This document shows positions 50,301 to 63,900 of a stretch of DNA of 64,000 bases, piece by piece. Position 1 is the stretch's first letter. Every line of letters starts with the position of its first letter. Position numbers and translations under genes: made by a program. The stretch covers positions 37,497,501 through 37,561,500 of the forward strand of contig NC_134370.1 of assembly GCF_035582795.1 (NCBI RefSeq), in the 5' to 3' direction. A model generated the notes under the pieces. The model had not been told where the DNA came from. It was given only the letters and a program-made list of their open reading frames with translations, and ran no database searches. This DNA is from Mycteria americana (taxonomy: Eukaryota; Chordata; Aves; Ciconiiformes; Ciconiidae).

Positions 50301-53300
50301 AAAGATATTTAAAGAGCGACGTAGTCCACATCACTTGTATCTCGGCCTACGTAGCCGCAGCCCAGCATGAGTAGATGCTACTTCTTTAAGGAGGAGAGGG
50401 GAGCGTGCAAGTAAGGCATCTAGAGCAGGGCACCAGCACGCCAATGTCAGCGCACACCCGCGTGTGGGGTGGTGAGAGTGGGCCCCTGTAAACAAGCTGG
50501 CCAGGGCAGATGCACCAGCGTGGATCTGGCCAAAGAGCTCTCTTTCTGGAAGTGTTAATGCAGTAATGGCAAAACTGGGTGAAGGTGCACTTGCAGTGTT
50601 AGATGTTTAAATGTGACCCAGCAGGCTTCTAGAGCAAAGGTGTCTCTTGAAAATTTAAAGCCAATGGAGAAACTTGTGAAAATAATAATAATTAAAAAAA
50701 AAAATCTTCCAAATAGTAGCTCTTCCCAGCTGTGCTTAGTACCATTTTTAAGGTACTCTTGTGGAGAGGCAGAAGGCTATTCTGTGCAGTAATCACCTTG
50801 TTTTCATTAATGTCAGTCAACACAAATTAGGAGTAGAGATTGAATCCAGAAAATGTAGCATTTATTCTTGGTCTGGGCAAAATTGAGCAGGTAGCCTGGT
50901 CAACCCTGTTTGTAAAGGAAGGTTTGTAAAGGGTGGTTTATGCTTTTCAGAAGCAGTCTCTCCGGCAGCACAAGGACGGGTGGTGGTTGCTTTCAGGATG
51001 AGGCTCAGTCCATCTGGACAGGAGGGGTCGGTTGCGCTTGGAGGAGACAAGGGAGGGCTGGGTTGCACAAAGCAGGTATTTGGGGAAGGATTCAAGGTGA
51101 GATGTACCAAGGAACTTTCTGATCTTTATGGTTCCTGTAAGACCCAAGTCTTCACTGTGTAATAATTCAAAATCCTGACTGATAGCGTTTTATTGCGGCT
51201 GGCGTGCTACCCGTGGTTGTTAAAGCTGGCCTAAGCATTTCCATCCTGCTTTCTGTTTTCAGTTACTTACATTTCAAAACACCTTTCAGGCTGAAATTTT
51301 CCAGGCTTAATCTTTGCCTGAAGGTTCTTCCCTCCACCTCCCTCTTCTTTTAATTGAGTTTGAGATAAGGTGATTCAGTTAGTGGGTTTTTTCTTTTTTT
51401 TTGTTAAGAAAAGGCAAACTCCTTGAAGAATGGAGTCAAATATTATAAAAAAGAAATTCAGTGTTTAAAACAGCATAAATGCAGAATTAGAGGGGCATAT
51501 GATTAGCTGAGGCGTTTTGTTTGGTTTGCTTGCTTTTTTTTATTCAGAAGTACCTGGAGTGTTCTGGTGGAAAGGGCTTTCATTTGGTGAACCCTTAGAA
51601 ACTACTTGGTATCTTTTTACTTTTGAACATTCCCCCTGTTAAGGTCAGCGTTTGGCTGCACTGAACAGAGGTTAAAGCAAGCCCGTGCTCCTGCCGGGGC
51701 AGGAGGGAGGATACTTGCACATGCAGTGTGAGTCTTCACAATGGATTTTTGGTGCCAGTTGTTTGTCTGAGGCTTAATCTGGTTTTGTGGTTTAAGCATG
51801 TGTGGTTCCTTGCCACACTTTAAAAATCATTCTAATAGAGCTTTCCTTAAACTAGGAGGGCTTTTTTTTTTGTGGTATTTTTTTATCTGTTTCACTCACT
51901 GTGCAGGCTCCAAGGTGCATGCTGAAGTCGTGACATTGCAAAATGCTAAACATCGACATCTCTTGCTGAATTCATTGTGAGTGTGTATTTTGCAGCTGTC
52001 TTCAGCTCCCCACACAGCGGAGGGAAGTAGGATGTGGTGACAATCCTGCCTTATCCAGACTTACCCTCCAAGCACAGAGGTGGCCTTCCGGGTCCAGTGA
52101 GGACAAAAATTTAGGATGAAGGCCTTGGGCTAGGTTGGCTCGACATCATCTGGTGTTATTGATGTCAGTGGGAAAAGGATTATGCTTTGAGTGTACGCCT
52201 TTGTCTGTGAGAAACTGAGGTGGCATCCTGCTGTGCCTGTCCTACATTTGCAGTTATGCTACTGGAAAGTGTTGACTTAGTCAAGGTTTAATATAGGTGG
52301 ATAAAATATGCTTTGAGTGGCATAATCCTGGAAAGTAAAGGAGAAAACTTATCCATAGTAAAATGGAAAACAGTACTGTTGAATGGCGTGTGAGATTATA
52401 GAAGCACCACTTGAAACAGGACTGCAGGAGGAGAGGTCTGGAGGGCTGCGGGGTGGTGAGTGAGGGGGCCCTTGGGGGAGCCTCTGTGGAGGGAGCTCAG
52501 GGAAATCCCACCACCTGCCCTAGGAAGGGAGAGAGGCCTCTTTACGAGACTGTATGAAATAACTCATGGTACTGAGAAGGCAGATGAGAAGTTTCATTTT
52601 TATTTCTTAACCAAAACCAAATGGGTACTCAAGGATTAAAGAAAGGGGGAAAGGGAAAATTAAAGCTAATTCCCTCCCCCTAACCCATTTCCCTTCTTTT
52701 CATATACAAAGTGTTGTACAGAGCACTCAGTAGACTCAGGGAATTAGGCAAGATTGAAAAGCAGGTTGACATTGGTGCAGCTGGGAAGAATATGCAGATG
52801 ATATGACATAATCCTGGAAAGCCTGAAAAAAGCTTTTGCACCTAACATGAGGGTCAGATTTTCAAATGTCTGTCGGCTGTGGTGTCTCTTGCATCTTCCT
52901 CTAGAGCATTTGCTGCTGGAAGATGAGATGCTTTTCAATTCAACGTTGTAGATCTGAGCTTGTGCGACAACTTCTAAGTCAAATTGTGGCCCTTATGCTT
53001 GGGAGCTGTGTATTATTAAGTGGCTTTTATGAAGGCTTCCAGGTCTTGTTTCCCTGCCAGGCCAATCTCAAGTGACTTTTTAAAAGATACCTAAACACTG
53101 AAACAAAATGTATTTAATTATTGCATTTGACTGTAGTGAAACCAGGCTCAACTAGCCCTAGATGTGTCATTTTTTTTCCCCCATGCAGCTGTGCTTGTTC
53201 AGGGGTCACTTGCTGGCTTTCATGATGCCATAAAAAAGCTGCCACCATTTTATGAAGACACATCTTTTAATCACCTTTTTCCCCCCCCATGTTCCAACAA

Positions 53301-56300
53301 GAATCAAGTTACGGAACAGAATCTTGATGGACGCTACCTCTAAAAGGAAAACTTGCTTTATTTTTTTATCCTTTTGTGTAAAGGGAAAGTAAATAAGAAA
53401 AGCAGGGGGTGTGGGGTGGGGGGTGTTGTTTTCTTTTTGGTTTTGGTTTTTTGTTTTTTCTCTGGAGGCATTCCAGCAGTATGGGGTTAAATTCCCCAAT
53501 TACTTTGTAGGCAAAATTCTCATTATAATTGTTTGGAATTTTGACCGAGATGGGACTAAAAGATTTAGCCCTTGATTAGCTTTTTAGCAGTATTTGTTGA
53601 GGATTATAGCAGTCAGTGGGATTGCTCCAGATTTATTGCTGTGAATGAGCAAAACTTAAACAACTGGCCTTAAAACCAACTTTCAGCTTTGCACATGAAT
53701 TAGAAGAGATAAGTCAGCTCAAGTAACAAACAGCTCCGGGATGTGCTGTTATTATCTAGGGCAGTTCCCTGCAAACCTTCCTATACCTATTACCCTGTTT
53801 TGCTTCATAGAAATGCCTGTCCTCTGCTCTTAGGGACAGTATGGTAGGTCCCACCTGATTTGGCTTTTGGAAGAGAGCATTGAAGTAAGTTTGTGATGGT
53901 GGATGGTGGAAAACTGCCAAGTTATTATATTGCCCCATAAGGTTTATGTTTGATAATCCTGCTAAGTCCACATAAATATTTTGGAAATGTAATTAATTTC
54001 TTGCTATGAAATGTTACCAATGTGATACAGCCATTTGTTGTCCTTAAGAAGTGACATGAAGCAATTTGCAACTGCTGCAGGCATCACCAGAGTCATTACC
54101 AGTGCTTTAAATGGAAAAGGGAGGCTAAAATATTTCCTAGTGTTACAGAAAACAAAACTTGAATACTGAGCTTGTAGCTACCTAATATTTTGGTCCTAAA
54201 TGTGGAAGAATAAACAAAGAAATAACAATGTAATTTAGTTTTATTAGACACTTTATTTAAAAAAAAAGTTAGACAATTTTTATCTAGCAGTTAAGGTTGT
54301 TGTGGCGGACTAGTATTCATCAAGACTATGGGCTTTCTTTAAGGGAAGCAAAGATATCTTGCTGACAGGCATCTCTCCCAAGAGCTTACAGTCACCTTAG
54401 GGGTTAGGTGCTTAGAATCCCAGACAAATATAACTGAAGTCAAGTATTAAAAAAAAAATAAATTAAAATTTTCCTTTAGGGGTCTATTCCCCAGATCTCT
54501 TCTGAAAAACTTAAATTCACTCCAGTGACAAAATTGAAACAAAACGGATGTTGCTGTTCTTGTGCCCCTGTATTGTCATCTCTGAGCAAGACAAATACTA
54601 GCAGCCTTTGCCATCTTCTTTAATGTAGTATTTAAATGCCAGTCGATTTCCTACGAATATCAGCATTCTTTTTTTACCAAGAAAAAGGGAAGTCTTCAGA
54701 CACTTGATGTTCATAGCCTCTAATTTTGGCCCTGGAAAGAAGCAACACTTTGGCTTTGATACTTTTCTACATTCTTGCCAGACAGGTATGGTTTTCTGTA
54801 TTAAAAGGAAAAAACCCCAGGATGGTCTTGTTTCTTCAGTCCTGAAGCAACCATATTGCAATTTCCAAATGTAGGTAAAGACATATTATCATGTAATTAT
54901 AATGACGATTTAAAAAAAAATTACAAAATTGTTATAAATGAAGCTTCTGATTGATAATTTTGATGATTATGCTTCCCAGACTTCCACAACAGCAGTGGCA
55001 ACTGCTTATGTAGAGAAGTAATATGAGTAAAGCATTACACACATTCAGTATCTTCAAAAATCCAGTCTCTGTTTCCATTGCAGATCTCCAGTTTTCTCTC
55101 ATCATTCTGCTTCTGTTTCAGGGCTGATAAAGAGAAAAAACTTTATCTCTTCAGTTCCCCTCCTAATTCACACATTCCCATGTTGCCTGGCCCTTCTTGT
55201 TTGCTTGCTTGCTTCCTTACTCTCCTGGCTATAGTCTCTGCAAGTAGCTCGCATTTCCTCTCCTGCCACTGTTATGTAGCGCTGGCCGCTAATGGCTACA
55301 GATACGCTGCCTGCTGCTTGCTTCCAACTGGTTTTGCCAGCCCTCCAGGCTATCCTGTGGAATGAGGAGCCCAGCCTCTGTCAAAACCACAAGAAACTGG
55401 GTAAGCTTTTTGCAGGCTGCCAACAACTATTTCATGGACCTGTTGACATGATGCTGGTGCCCTCTTCGACACTCAGTTCATGGAGTGAGTAGTAATGGCC
55501 ATGTCCCCCTTCCCCCCCAGGTCTCCAGAGAAGGGCAGGGGGAGGAAAGCACTCGGATTACCTTTATTTCAGCTTTGTATTTGTTTTGCTATTTCAGTGT
55601 CTGACCCAACTTTTATAGAGTGCTTCTGCGGGAGCTGTTCAGGTCTCTTCTGTGGCCTTTGAAGCATTACCCACAGTTAAAAACAACTACATGTGTCTAT
55701 TTAGTCTCTCCAGGTTGGATGTTTTGCTGTGATGGAGCAGGGATGCTGTTAGCTTGTTTATTGTGTGTTTGCTGGGCATTATTTTCCAATATGACCTTAC
55801 AAGTGTGTTTAGCCTTGTCTTGTACAGCAATGCTGGCTCTAAAATGGTATTTGAGTGTGTGGAAAAACTCCTGTCTCAGTAATAATGTTCATCTGATATG
55901 TAATATGAAGATATGATACAGAATAATCACAGCATGTTTAGGTAAGATACTTGGTTTATATGTTGTAGTACACAGGATCAGTCGGCTTACTACTGCTGAA
56001 CAAAAAAGAGCTAGGCTTCAAAATGCTTTAAATAAGCTATTTGAAAGGAGTTTGGGGAGTTACTGTTGGCCTTGGTAGGTACTGTGGCCACTGGGCAGCC
56101 TGCTTGGGGCTGAGACTGTCAGAAACAAGCCTGCTGCCAGTGTGCTGGTTTGGGGAGCAGCAGGAGCTTGTGTTCCCGCACAGAGGCTGTGCGTGTTAGC
56201 TGTGCTAGACCGTCCCCTCGGCGGGCTAATGAACTTATCTCTGTGCAGTGCAGTGCTGTTTGGTGCGGATGGTTGTAAGCTTTCTGCACCCCTTGTGCTG

Positions 56301-57999
56301 TAGATATGTTTTTGTGGTCTGGGGGTCTGTTCTGCTTGTGGAGCCTGCTCTTCACATGCCCCGTGCCTTTTCGTTTGCCCTGCACCAGCCAAACCTGGCC
56401 ATTGTAGTACCATTAAACGTTTCTGGGGTGTTAAGTATACTGGGCTGCACTAGCGTAGCTCTCCCCACCTTCAGCAGAGCTCAGACCAGGCTGTGGGTAA
56501 GCGCAGCCTCTGTAAGATCACCCTGCTGGCTTCAAGGTGGGGTTGAGGTCATAGGAAGGAGTGGTGGTGTCAGGAGCCTGGTAGCATCTTTCTTCCCTTT
56601 TCTACTTCTTTAGAACCCAGGATTGCCCTCCTCCCCCCCCCCCCTTTTTTTTTTTACTTCCCTTAGTGGTCAGGGTTTTAGACATCATCCCCATGCTTCT
56701 TGGTCTTCCTTTTCTTTCCCTCTTCCCATCAGTGAGGTGTAGGTGACTTGATTGGGGCTTAAGGAATTCAAAGGAACGATGATGAAGGGAAGGCACCTTC
56801 CTGCCTGAGACTACAGAGCCTCTTGCTCTGGCTCTGCCTGCTCCCATTTTTAGGCTGCCCTTGTCTACCCATCTGATCTATTCAAACAGCTAAATAAAGC
56901 TTTAAAAGCCTTCCACAGGTACTTAAAAGCACCATGTGCTTAAAAACTATGTACTTATGAGAATTGCTTTACATTTAAAAAACCCCAATCCACCTTGAAG
57001 GAAATTGATTTGGAGCATGAAGAAATCTGTTGTATCTTCTGAGATGACTGAGCTGTATTTGGGGAGTTGGGGGATTTCTGCATTGCAGTTGTGTTTGGGG
57101 ACAAAAGCTTAGAACAAATGTGTGGTATTTTGTTGAAGGCAAATATGTTGGTAGTCATAATGATGAAGCAGAGACAACTGCCTGCATAATACATTTGATA
57201 TAGCTAGACAGGGCAGAATCAAGGCTTGCAATGCAATACAAGCGTGCCGGTATGTTATCCTGGGACATTATGCTGGGAAAGGCAATTCTTTCCTGGTCCA
57301 GTTCGTCTGTGAGTAACACCACAAGTTAGACATCTTCAGGGAGCTGGTTATTTCTCCCATTTTATCTGGAATTGCACATGGTGGGCAGCCAATGGATGGT
57401 AAAAGAACGAGAGATGCTCTGGTGATGGTGTATGAGTGCGCATACATGCAATAAACTCAGCTTTGTTCTTTTTTCCGGAATGTCCTTACAGTGATAGATA
57501 TGCTGTTGAACATAAAGCTATGGACGTAAACTTTACCTTTTCATACTCAAGGGAAGAGGTGGTTAATGAACTATTAATAAGGTTGAGAAAATTCAAACTT
57601 CTTAGAACTGACATGAAACAGTAGATATGTGATGCTGCCTGGTCATTTGAGCTCTGTTTGCTTCTTCATTTGTGTTATAGGCACTTAGGCAAGCTTTCCA
57701 TTTTGCAATATACTAATATTTTCAAAGCTTTTGTGTTAATTGAACATAACATCCAATACCAGTATTTCCAATTCTACCTGTGTATTTTTAAATATTAAAA
57801 AACGGCCAGTTTAATATATGTGCACCCTTCATTAATTACAATGATATTAATGCTATTTTATATCTTTTTCTGTTCCAGAGTTAACGCTGTATCACCACAG
57901 AGAGCAGCAATGGGAGTATGCAGTTTTCTATTGAAAAGTTCTCTCAAGAGCTCATGATTTTTTTCCATCTTTCCTCTTAACGTTTCTACTGTTCCGCAG
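50301..57999 (+). other. TET1: TET1 intron 1
   Basis: Between the CpG island and the first coding exon. It ends in a good polypyrimidine tract and CCGCAG at 57999. Simple runs include C12 then T11 at 56633-56655. I saw no coding exon or recognised transposon. The 62-codon ORF at 57436-57624 has no supported splice context. Confidence 0.6.
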
Positions 58000-59933
58000 A
58001 CATGGCTCACCACGCGAGGCCTTCCAGATTAGTCAAAAAGGAAGAGTTAGGCAAAAGGAAAACTAACCAGGGCAAAAAGAAATCTAGCCAAGTGAGAAAG
58101 AAAACCACAAAGACTTCCACAAAAGCTGTTAGTTCTGGAAAAGGCAAAAAGCCAGCGCAAGAAAAAGATGTTAAGAAAAAACAGCAAGAAAAGAAACCAA
58201 TCATGAGCTCTTCAGGTAGACTTCTCAGGAGCAGTGTAACCAGAGCCTTGTCTGGAGCATCTTGGGTGAGTTTGGAGAAAGCTGACAATATCCTTTTTCA
58301 TAACCAGGATTCTTTCAACATCAATGGCTTTACAATGTCTCTCCGTAACCGATCATTCTCCCGTAGATTGTCCCAAACTCCAACAATTGCAAAACCCAGG
58401 AAAGCTGCAGCACAAAAAAGGCTAGAAACAAAGGAAAAACATGAACAAGAAGCCCTGGCAGTAGTAGAAGAAAAAAACGTTGAAGCAGGTGAAAGAGTTT
58501 TGAAACAAGATCTAGCACAAAATGAGTTAGCTCCTCTGCCTGTAGAAGATGTTCCATGTAGTGTAGGCAAAGAGCCTGCTACCACATGTGCCAGTCAAGA
58601 CAAAGAGGTAGAAATACCTGAAACAAATGACTCCATTCCAAGCAGTCAGGTAACTGATGACGATACAGAAGTGTCAGAGGTGAAATACAAGCATGAAGAC
58701 CTGCCCTGTGAGCAGACACCCAGCGTTCTCGATACGGGTAGTTCGGCTGAAGCATTTGTTGAAGATGCTGCGCTTGTGCTTCTGTCTTCTCCTTCTGACT
58801 CCGTAATCACCTCTGAAGCAAACTCGAAGGTGTGTGCAGAGACTCCCTTCGATCTGGTGCCTAACAGTAAAGAACCCGACTCCAGTTCTGTCGATACCTC
58901 AGACCTCAGCTCAACAGTACTGTTAGAAGAGTCGGTTCCACTTGCCAAATCCCACATCGAAGCAGAGTCGGACCTGGTGCTACCTAGTGAAGAACAAGAT
59001 TCGAATTCTGCACCTATAGTTACCTCTGAGTTTAACTCACAAGAACATTTATTAGAAGATGAAAGCTCACTTGCAGAGTCCTGCTTGAAGGCAGGCTGGG
59101 ATTTAGAGTCTGAGAATAAAGACGTCGGTTCAAATTCCAGCTCTGTAGCTGCCACTGAATCAAATTCACTTTTACATTTTGAAGATGCAAGCTCACTTGC
59201 AGAATCCCATGTGAAACTGGTTGTGGATTTTGTACCTGTTCACAAAGAACTTGACTCAAATTTGGATTTGAGCTGTACAAGAGAGAATTCAGAATATGAC
59301 TCAAAAAACATATTTACAGTATGTGAACCAGTTTCCGATACCTCTTTAAACAATATTGAAGTGGAGGACATTGAACAGCTTGTTAAATGTATTGATGCAC
59401 AGACATTACTTTTGAATTCAGGTTATGTCCCCACTTTATCTCCAGATTTAGAAAAAAGCACAATCGATAAAATCTCTGGTGAAAGCTCTGGACAATTCTC
59501 TGAAGGTTTTGTTTCGGAGTTGCCTTCAAGCATGGAAATCTCTGCTCTTGTCTCAGAAAAAGCCATAAATGCAGATTTGCCAGCTGACTCAAGGCTGCAG
59601 CATAATGATTATTCATCACAGCTGGGAAGAGTCGGAGTAAGCTTGAATTTGGTTCAGGACAACGTGAGCGACAGCACTGAAGCAGTTGAGGCCTCAGGGC
59701 CATCCTCTCTTAAAAATCCAGCTGGTGATTACCCTGTTCCATATTCATCTCTGCTCCCTATGCTAGAGAAAAAGAAACGAAGGCGTTGTGGAGTCTGTGA
59801 GCCCTGTCTGCGGAAAACCAATTGTGAAGAATGCAGCTGTTGCAGGAAACGCAAAACTAGTCACCGGATATGTAAAAAGAGAAAATGTGAAGAACTGAAA
59901 AAGCCACCACCGCCAATCATGCTACCTTTTGAG
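58000..59933 (+). CDS. TET1: TET1 first coding exon: N-terminal region and CXXC zinc finger
   Basis: TET1 oxidises 5-methylcytosine to 5-hydroxymethylcytosine in the nucleus. This exon opens with acceptor CCGCAG, and ATG at 58002 gives [11 protein letters not shown], matching human HARPSRLV. It codes for 644 residues and ends in phase 0 at GAG before donor GTAAGC. Residues 10-70 are Lys-rich; [19 protein letters not shown] (about 109-127) matches human GFTMALRSTSLSRRLSQPP. A long acidic, Ser-rich disordered stretch follows, containing a tandem repeat. Residues 590-632 form the CXXC domain (C596, C599, C602, C608, C611, C613 or C614, C624 and C629), which binds unmethylated CpG. The catalytic double-stranded beta-helix lies in later exons outside the window. 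The open frame continues past the donor to 59978 by chance. Confidence 0.96.
58863..59340 (+). repeat. TET1: Degenerate tandem repeat in the TET1 coding exon, about 126-bp units
   Basis: Four units of 41-45 residues (about residues 288-446) share the pattern D-[LF]-(V) ... K/E-E-x-DS-N/S ... S-E-x-NS ... E-D-x-SSLAES. Examples are [17 protein letters not shown] and [17 protein letters not shown], spaced 42 residues apart. The frame is kept across all units. Confidence 0.8.
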
Positions 59934-60249
59934 GTAAGCCAAAGAAGTTGCAAATTAAGTCACTCTTTTGAGCCTTAAGGTACATCTTAAAATTCTGCAA
60001 AGGGAAATGCTGGTCATTGTACAGCTTTAGAGAGCTTAGGGTTACTGTTGGAGCTAATAGTAACTTTCTCTTGTCATCTATAGAGGTGTAGATTAAAGCG
60101 AGCTGGAGTTATTCTTGTTTCTGCTGTGTAAAGGGCATAAAATCAGAGGTAAGTATGGCTTTAACTCTGTGTTCCAGATATTGGCATACTGGCCAAAACA
60201 ATGAATTAATTGAGGGCATGAAAAGATGAGAAAGATTTAAGTGCAAAAT

Positions 60250-60262
60250 GGGGGGGGGGGGG
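60250..60262. repeat. Poly(G) run
   Basis: Thirteen consecutive G just inside TET1 intron 2, a likely length-variable mononucleotide repeat. Confidence 0.9.
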
Positions 60263-60718
60263 TGAGGGTAGTCTTAGGAGAATGTAAATTATTAGGGAGA
60301 GGGTCTGTATTTCAAAATACTTAAGGTTAAAAAGCAAAGGAAGGCAGGCTGTTTGCTCTTTAATTCAGATGAAATCGTTTGCTTGAGATGACAGATTTGG
60401 TGGAAATAAAGTTAAAAACTTCAGGATCAAATTGTAGCTGCATTTCCCCTTTCACATCTCTCTGCCTTTCTAATTGTCTATTCTTCTGTTTCTCTCATTT
60501 CATTTCTCCTGCCTGTCTCCCTTTGTCTTTTACCACATCCCCCGTACATACTTTCTTTTTCTGTGTTTCTTACTCATTTTTCTGATCCATCAGCCTTTTA
60601 TAACCCAGGTCATTACTTTTGGAACAAAGAGGAGGGGAAAAGACAATCTGTATGCCCCTGTGATAACAGCACTGACCTTCTGAGAGAGATCAGTTCAAGA
60701 TCAGGCTTTAAATCAGGT

Positions 60719-60950
60719 AAGTAGGGAGTTGAACATAGATTTCCCACATCCCAACTGAATTCCCTGACCTCTGAGCTGCAGAGTTAGCCTTCACACCTCC
60801 ACGTCCTGTTGGAAGCGTTCTGCTTCGTATGATCCAATGGTACCTGAGCCACGGAGGGGGAGATGCTGTCTCGATAGTTAAGTCACTGGGACATTTGCCT
60901 TGGGATGTGGGAAACTGAGGTTCAAGTCTCTGCACCAGCTTGTACTCCAA
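60719..60950. repeat. Palindromic tRNA-like interspersed repeat
   Basis: TTGGGATGTGGGAAA followed by GGTTCAAGTCTC on the plus strand (60899-60931) recurs in inverted orientation at about 60724-60756 as TTGGGATGTGGGAAA then GTTCAACTCCC. The spacer also shows weak inverted similarity (CACCTCCACG against CACGGAGGGG). GGTTCAAGTCTC resembles a tRNA B box, and TAGTTAAGTCACTGG, some 40 bases earlier, an A box. It looks like an old MITE or SINE of sauropsid type that can fold into a long hairpin. Confidence 0.6.
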
Positions 60951-63900
60951 GTGGAGCAGTTCACACTGCGGAGAATGCACCTGCAAAACCTTTCTCGATA
61001 GCAGTTTCATTAAACTGGCGTGTTCTTACAGCAGGTTGAAATTCCTGTCAGCTGCGGAGATCTCAGGAGACCTCCTGTTTTCACCACTCTCTGTCCTGTG
61101 CTTACCAGGGTTTGCAGAGAAGTCTGTTCTGTTTTTAAGGTAGGCAAGCAAAAAGAAAAGTCCTGTAGCAGTGAGAGGATATGATATATTCCCCTTTGTG
61201 GGGAAAGTATATTTTAAGTTGTAATGTTTAGGGAAATAGGTTTAAACAGCTTGGCTCAGAGTTCATTCAAAAACTTCTTTGTGTCTTAAGTGCTCCTAAA
61301 TGTTCTTTTTAAAAAAAAAGTGAGGGAAGGAACAGCTATCATGTGACTTAAGATATATATTAAAACAATAAAGGTGACAGAGACTGATCCTGACTTTTTA
61401 CAGCAAAAGAGTAGTGACATTATGTCCTTTTTTGTATTCAGTCAGTGGGATTGAAGAAGCTCATGGGAGAGAATTGGTGGAGTTGAGGTAGGAAGTGATC
61501 TAAAAGCCATGTTTTAAAAAGGGTTTTGGCAGGGTGGGTGAAAGGAAGCACTCCAGCTTTTCTGTCAACCTTTGTTTTCCAGGCTAAACATACTTCTTTT
61601 CTTGTTGCTCAGGCTGACCTTCTCCTTGCAGATTAGCTTTGCCCCTTCACCTTTGTCCTCTTTGGGCACTCCTTTTGCTTTCTTTATGAGAGATTCCTTG
61701 GTTTTATTCTTTTCTTTGGCACCTTTTTTTTGGTGTGCTTTTATTTTATTAAACTGGTCGCATTTTGTACAATGCATTTAGAGCTGCACCAGAGGCCTCC
61801 TTCATTTCTCGTTAAATTTCCTCTGAAGTTTCAGAGTACTACATGGAGGAAATGAAGTATTCCTGACATTTAAGAACATGTCAGGTATTTTCTTACAAAG
61901 TTGTAGTCGAATGAAATCTGGTGCCTTTTCAGATATTCCTAGAAGCAAGCCTTGCCTCATTTGTATCTCTAGAAACCATGCTCTAAGAAAATGAAAGAGG
62001 AGAGTATTTCTAAAATGTAGATATGTTATGAGAGCTCTTTTTAAGATGTTGAGATACAGGGGGAGGTGTTGGGGGATGGGAAACACAATATCACTCTGTT
62101 CAGCAGCTATCCTTTAGATAAGATTGTAGCGCTCCAGAAGGGAATCCCATTGTGTTTTCCCAAACTGGTAGGACTGGGACTGCAACAGCTGGGACTTCTA
62201 TGACAGTAACGTGTTTCAAATAGAGGGCAGCTGGGGAAAAACCAAAACTGTAGGTCTCTGTCCATGGTATAGAAAGTGAACATAATAATTAAGAGAAATG
62301 AGGTTGGCTTCAGTGCATTCCTTGTTCGGAAGAGTCATGCATCTCTCTCTCATGTTGGTGGAGTGTAAGCATTTTTTGGAGGTGATTCACTGGGAGGAGG
62401 GTGCAGGGGATAGACATGCTCTGCTTGAGCATAGTTTAAACATTGGTGTTTTGCCTTAAAGGGAATTATCTCTTCTCATTCTAACTAAACAATGCAAAAG
62501 TCACAGTGAAGTCAATCAGAACTCTGTACATTAAATGGCTGTAGGATAGCCAGCAGCAGCTTGTTGGCAGTCCATGCGTCCTGTTTAAAAAAACAAAAAG
62601 TGCTGGTTTTCCTTAAGAACTTTTGTGGATTTACAGTTATAGGGAGTAAGGCCCGGCTGGTAGAAGCCGTGAATGTAGACTGAAGTGCGTATTCCAACAG
62701 ACATGCCCATGTGTGCACAAGCATTCAACCCTCAGAGAGTATCGGTTGCATGTTTGGAGCTGGTATTAGTTACGTTACTGTTATTTTCATTAATTCACAC
62801 ATAATCCAGATAAAGATTTGAAAACTATATTGGACTTGAAAAATATCACTTAAAAATAACATCCACATAAACCTTCAGTAATACTTCACCTTGCTGAATG
62901 TAATGGGTTTTGCAGGGACGTGACATCATGAAAGTCTGGATAAAGCATTGCGGGCTCTAGTTCACAGCCTCTGTGCGTAGCAATATTGTTACATGTAATG
63001 CCCCTCTTCCTGAGGGATTCACGCTATGGCTGCTTGGTTAGGAGCTGGTAAAGAAAAAATTCTAAAATATATAGGGGAAAAATTTTTTTGCTTACTAAAT
63101 TTTTTGAAAGAGCAGCCCAGTAAATAAAAAATGTAAGCAAGCCTTGAAAAGGAGAGGAAAAAGGCTTTATATTGGGTTACTGTCCCTCTCAGAATGAATG
63201 ATGTGGGAACGCTTCACAGTGAAAAGAGGGTTTGACAAGTTTACGTACATGAGAGTGTGATGCTTCCACATTTTTGTCTTGTCTTTCCAAGACTGCTGTT
63301 TTCCGAAATAGTATAGCAGTTACTGAAGGTTATGTCACAGCTGTTTTCTACCAAAAAGCATATTTCATTTCAAGAAGCGGTCTGCTTTGCTGCCATTGCA
63401 TTGTCACACGTGTTGAGGCTGTCTGGATGCAGGGCAGTGTGGGGCAAGGATTTCATAGACTTCAAAACCAGCATGTAGATAGGGAAGGTGGTCCATCATT
63501 TATTTTATTTTCGCCTTGGAAAAAGGATTCCCATTTTGCACAGGAGGGTGCTGCAGATGTAGCAGTACACACTCAGGATGCAAACGCTGCCTTCTGGGCA
63601 CTTGCAGTCATCCATCGAGCTGACTGTGGTGCATGGTAGCTGTACTTGGTGGTGTGCTGGGCTCTGGCTGGTCGGGCAGACTCAGATCTCATCTGGCTCC
63701 CAGCTGGCCAGCGCTCTCCTGGGCGTAGCCATTGCCCCAGCCTTGGCCCAAGAGGGAGCCAAGCTGAGCAGCTCCAGTTACCGAGGTGAACTTGCAGGGT
63801 TTCATAACATGCCACCAGAGTTCCTCTTGCCCAAAAGGCCATAAACATACGGGGCTGCTGTAGAGCTGCTGCGAAACCAGCAGCTGCGGGGAGCCCTCAT

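Noticed and set aside
57436-57624. 62-codon plus-strand ORF just upstream of the TET1 coding exon
   Set aside because: No good donor follows and no TET1 similarity; the true coding exon has its own acceptor at 57999.
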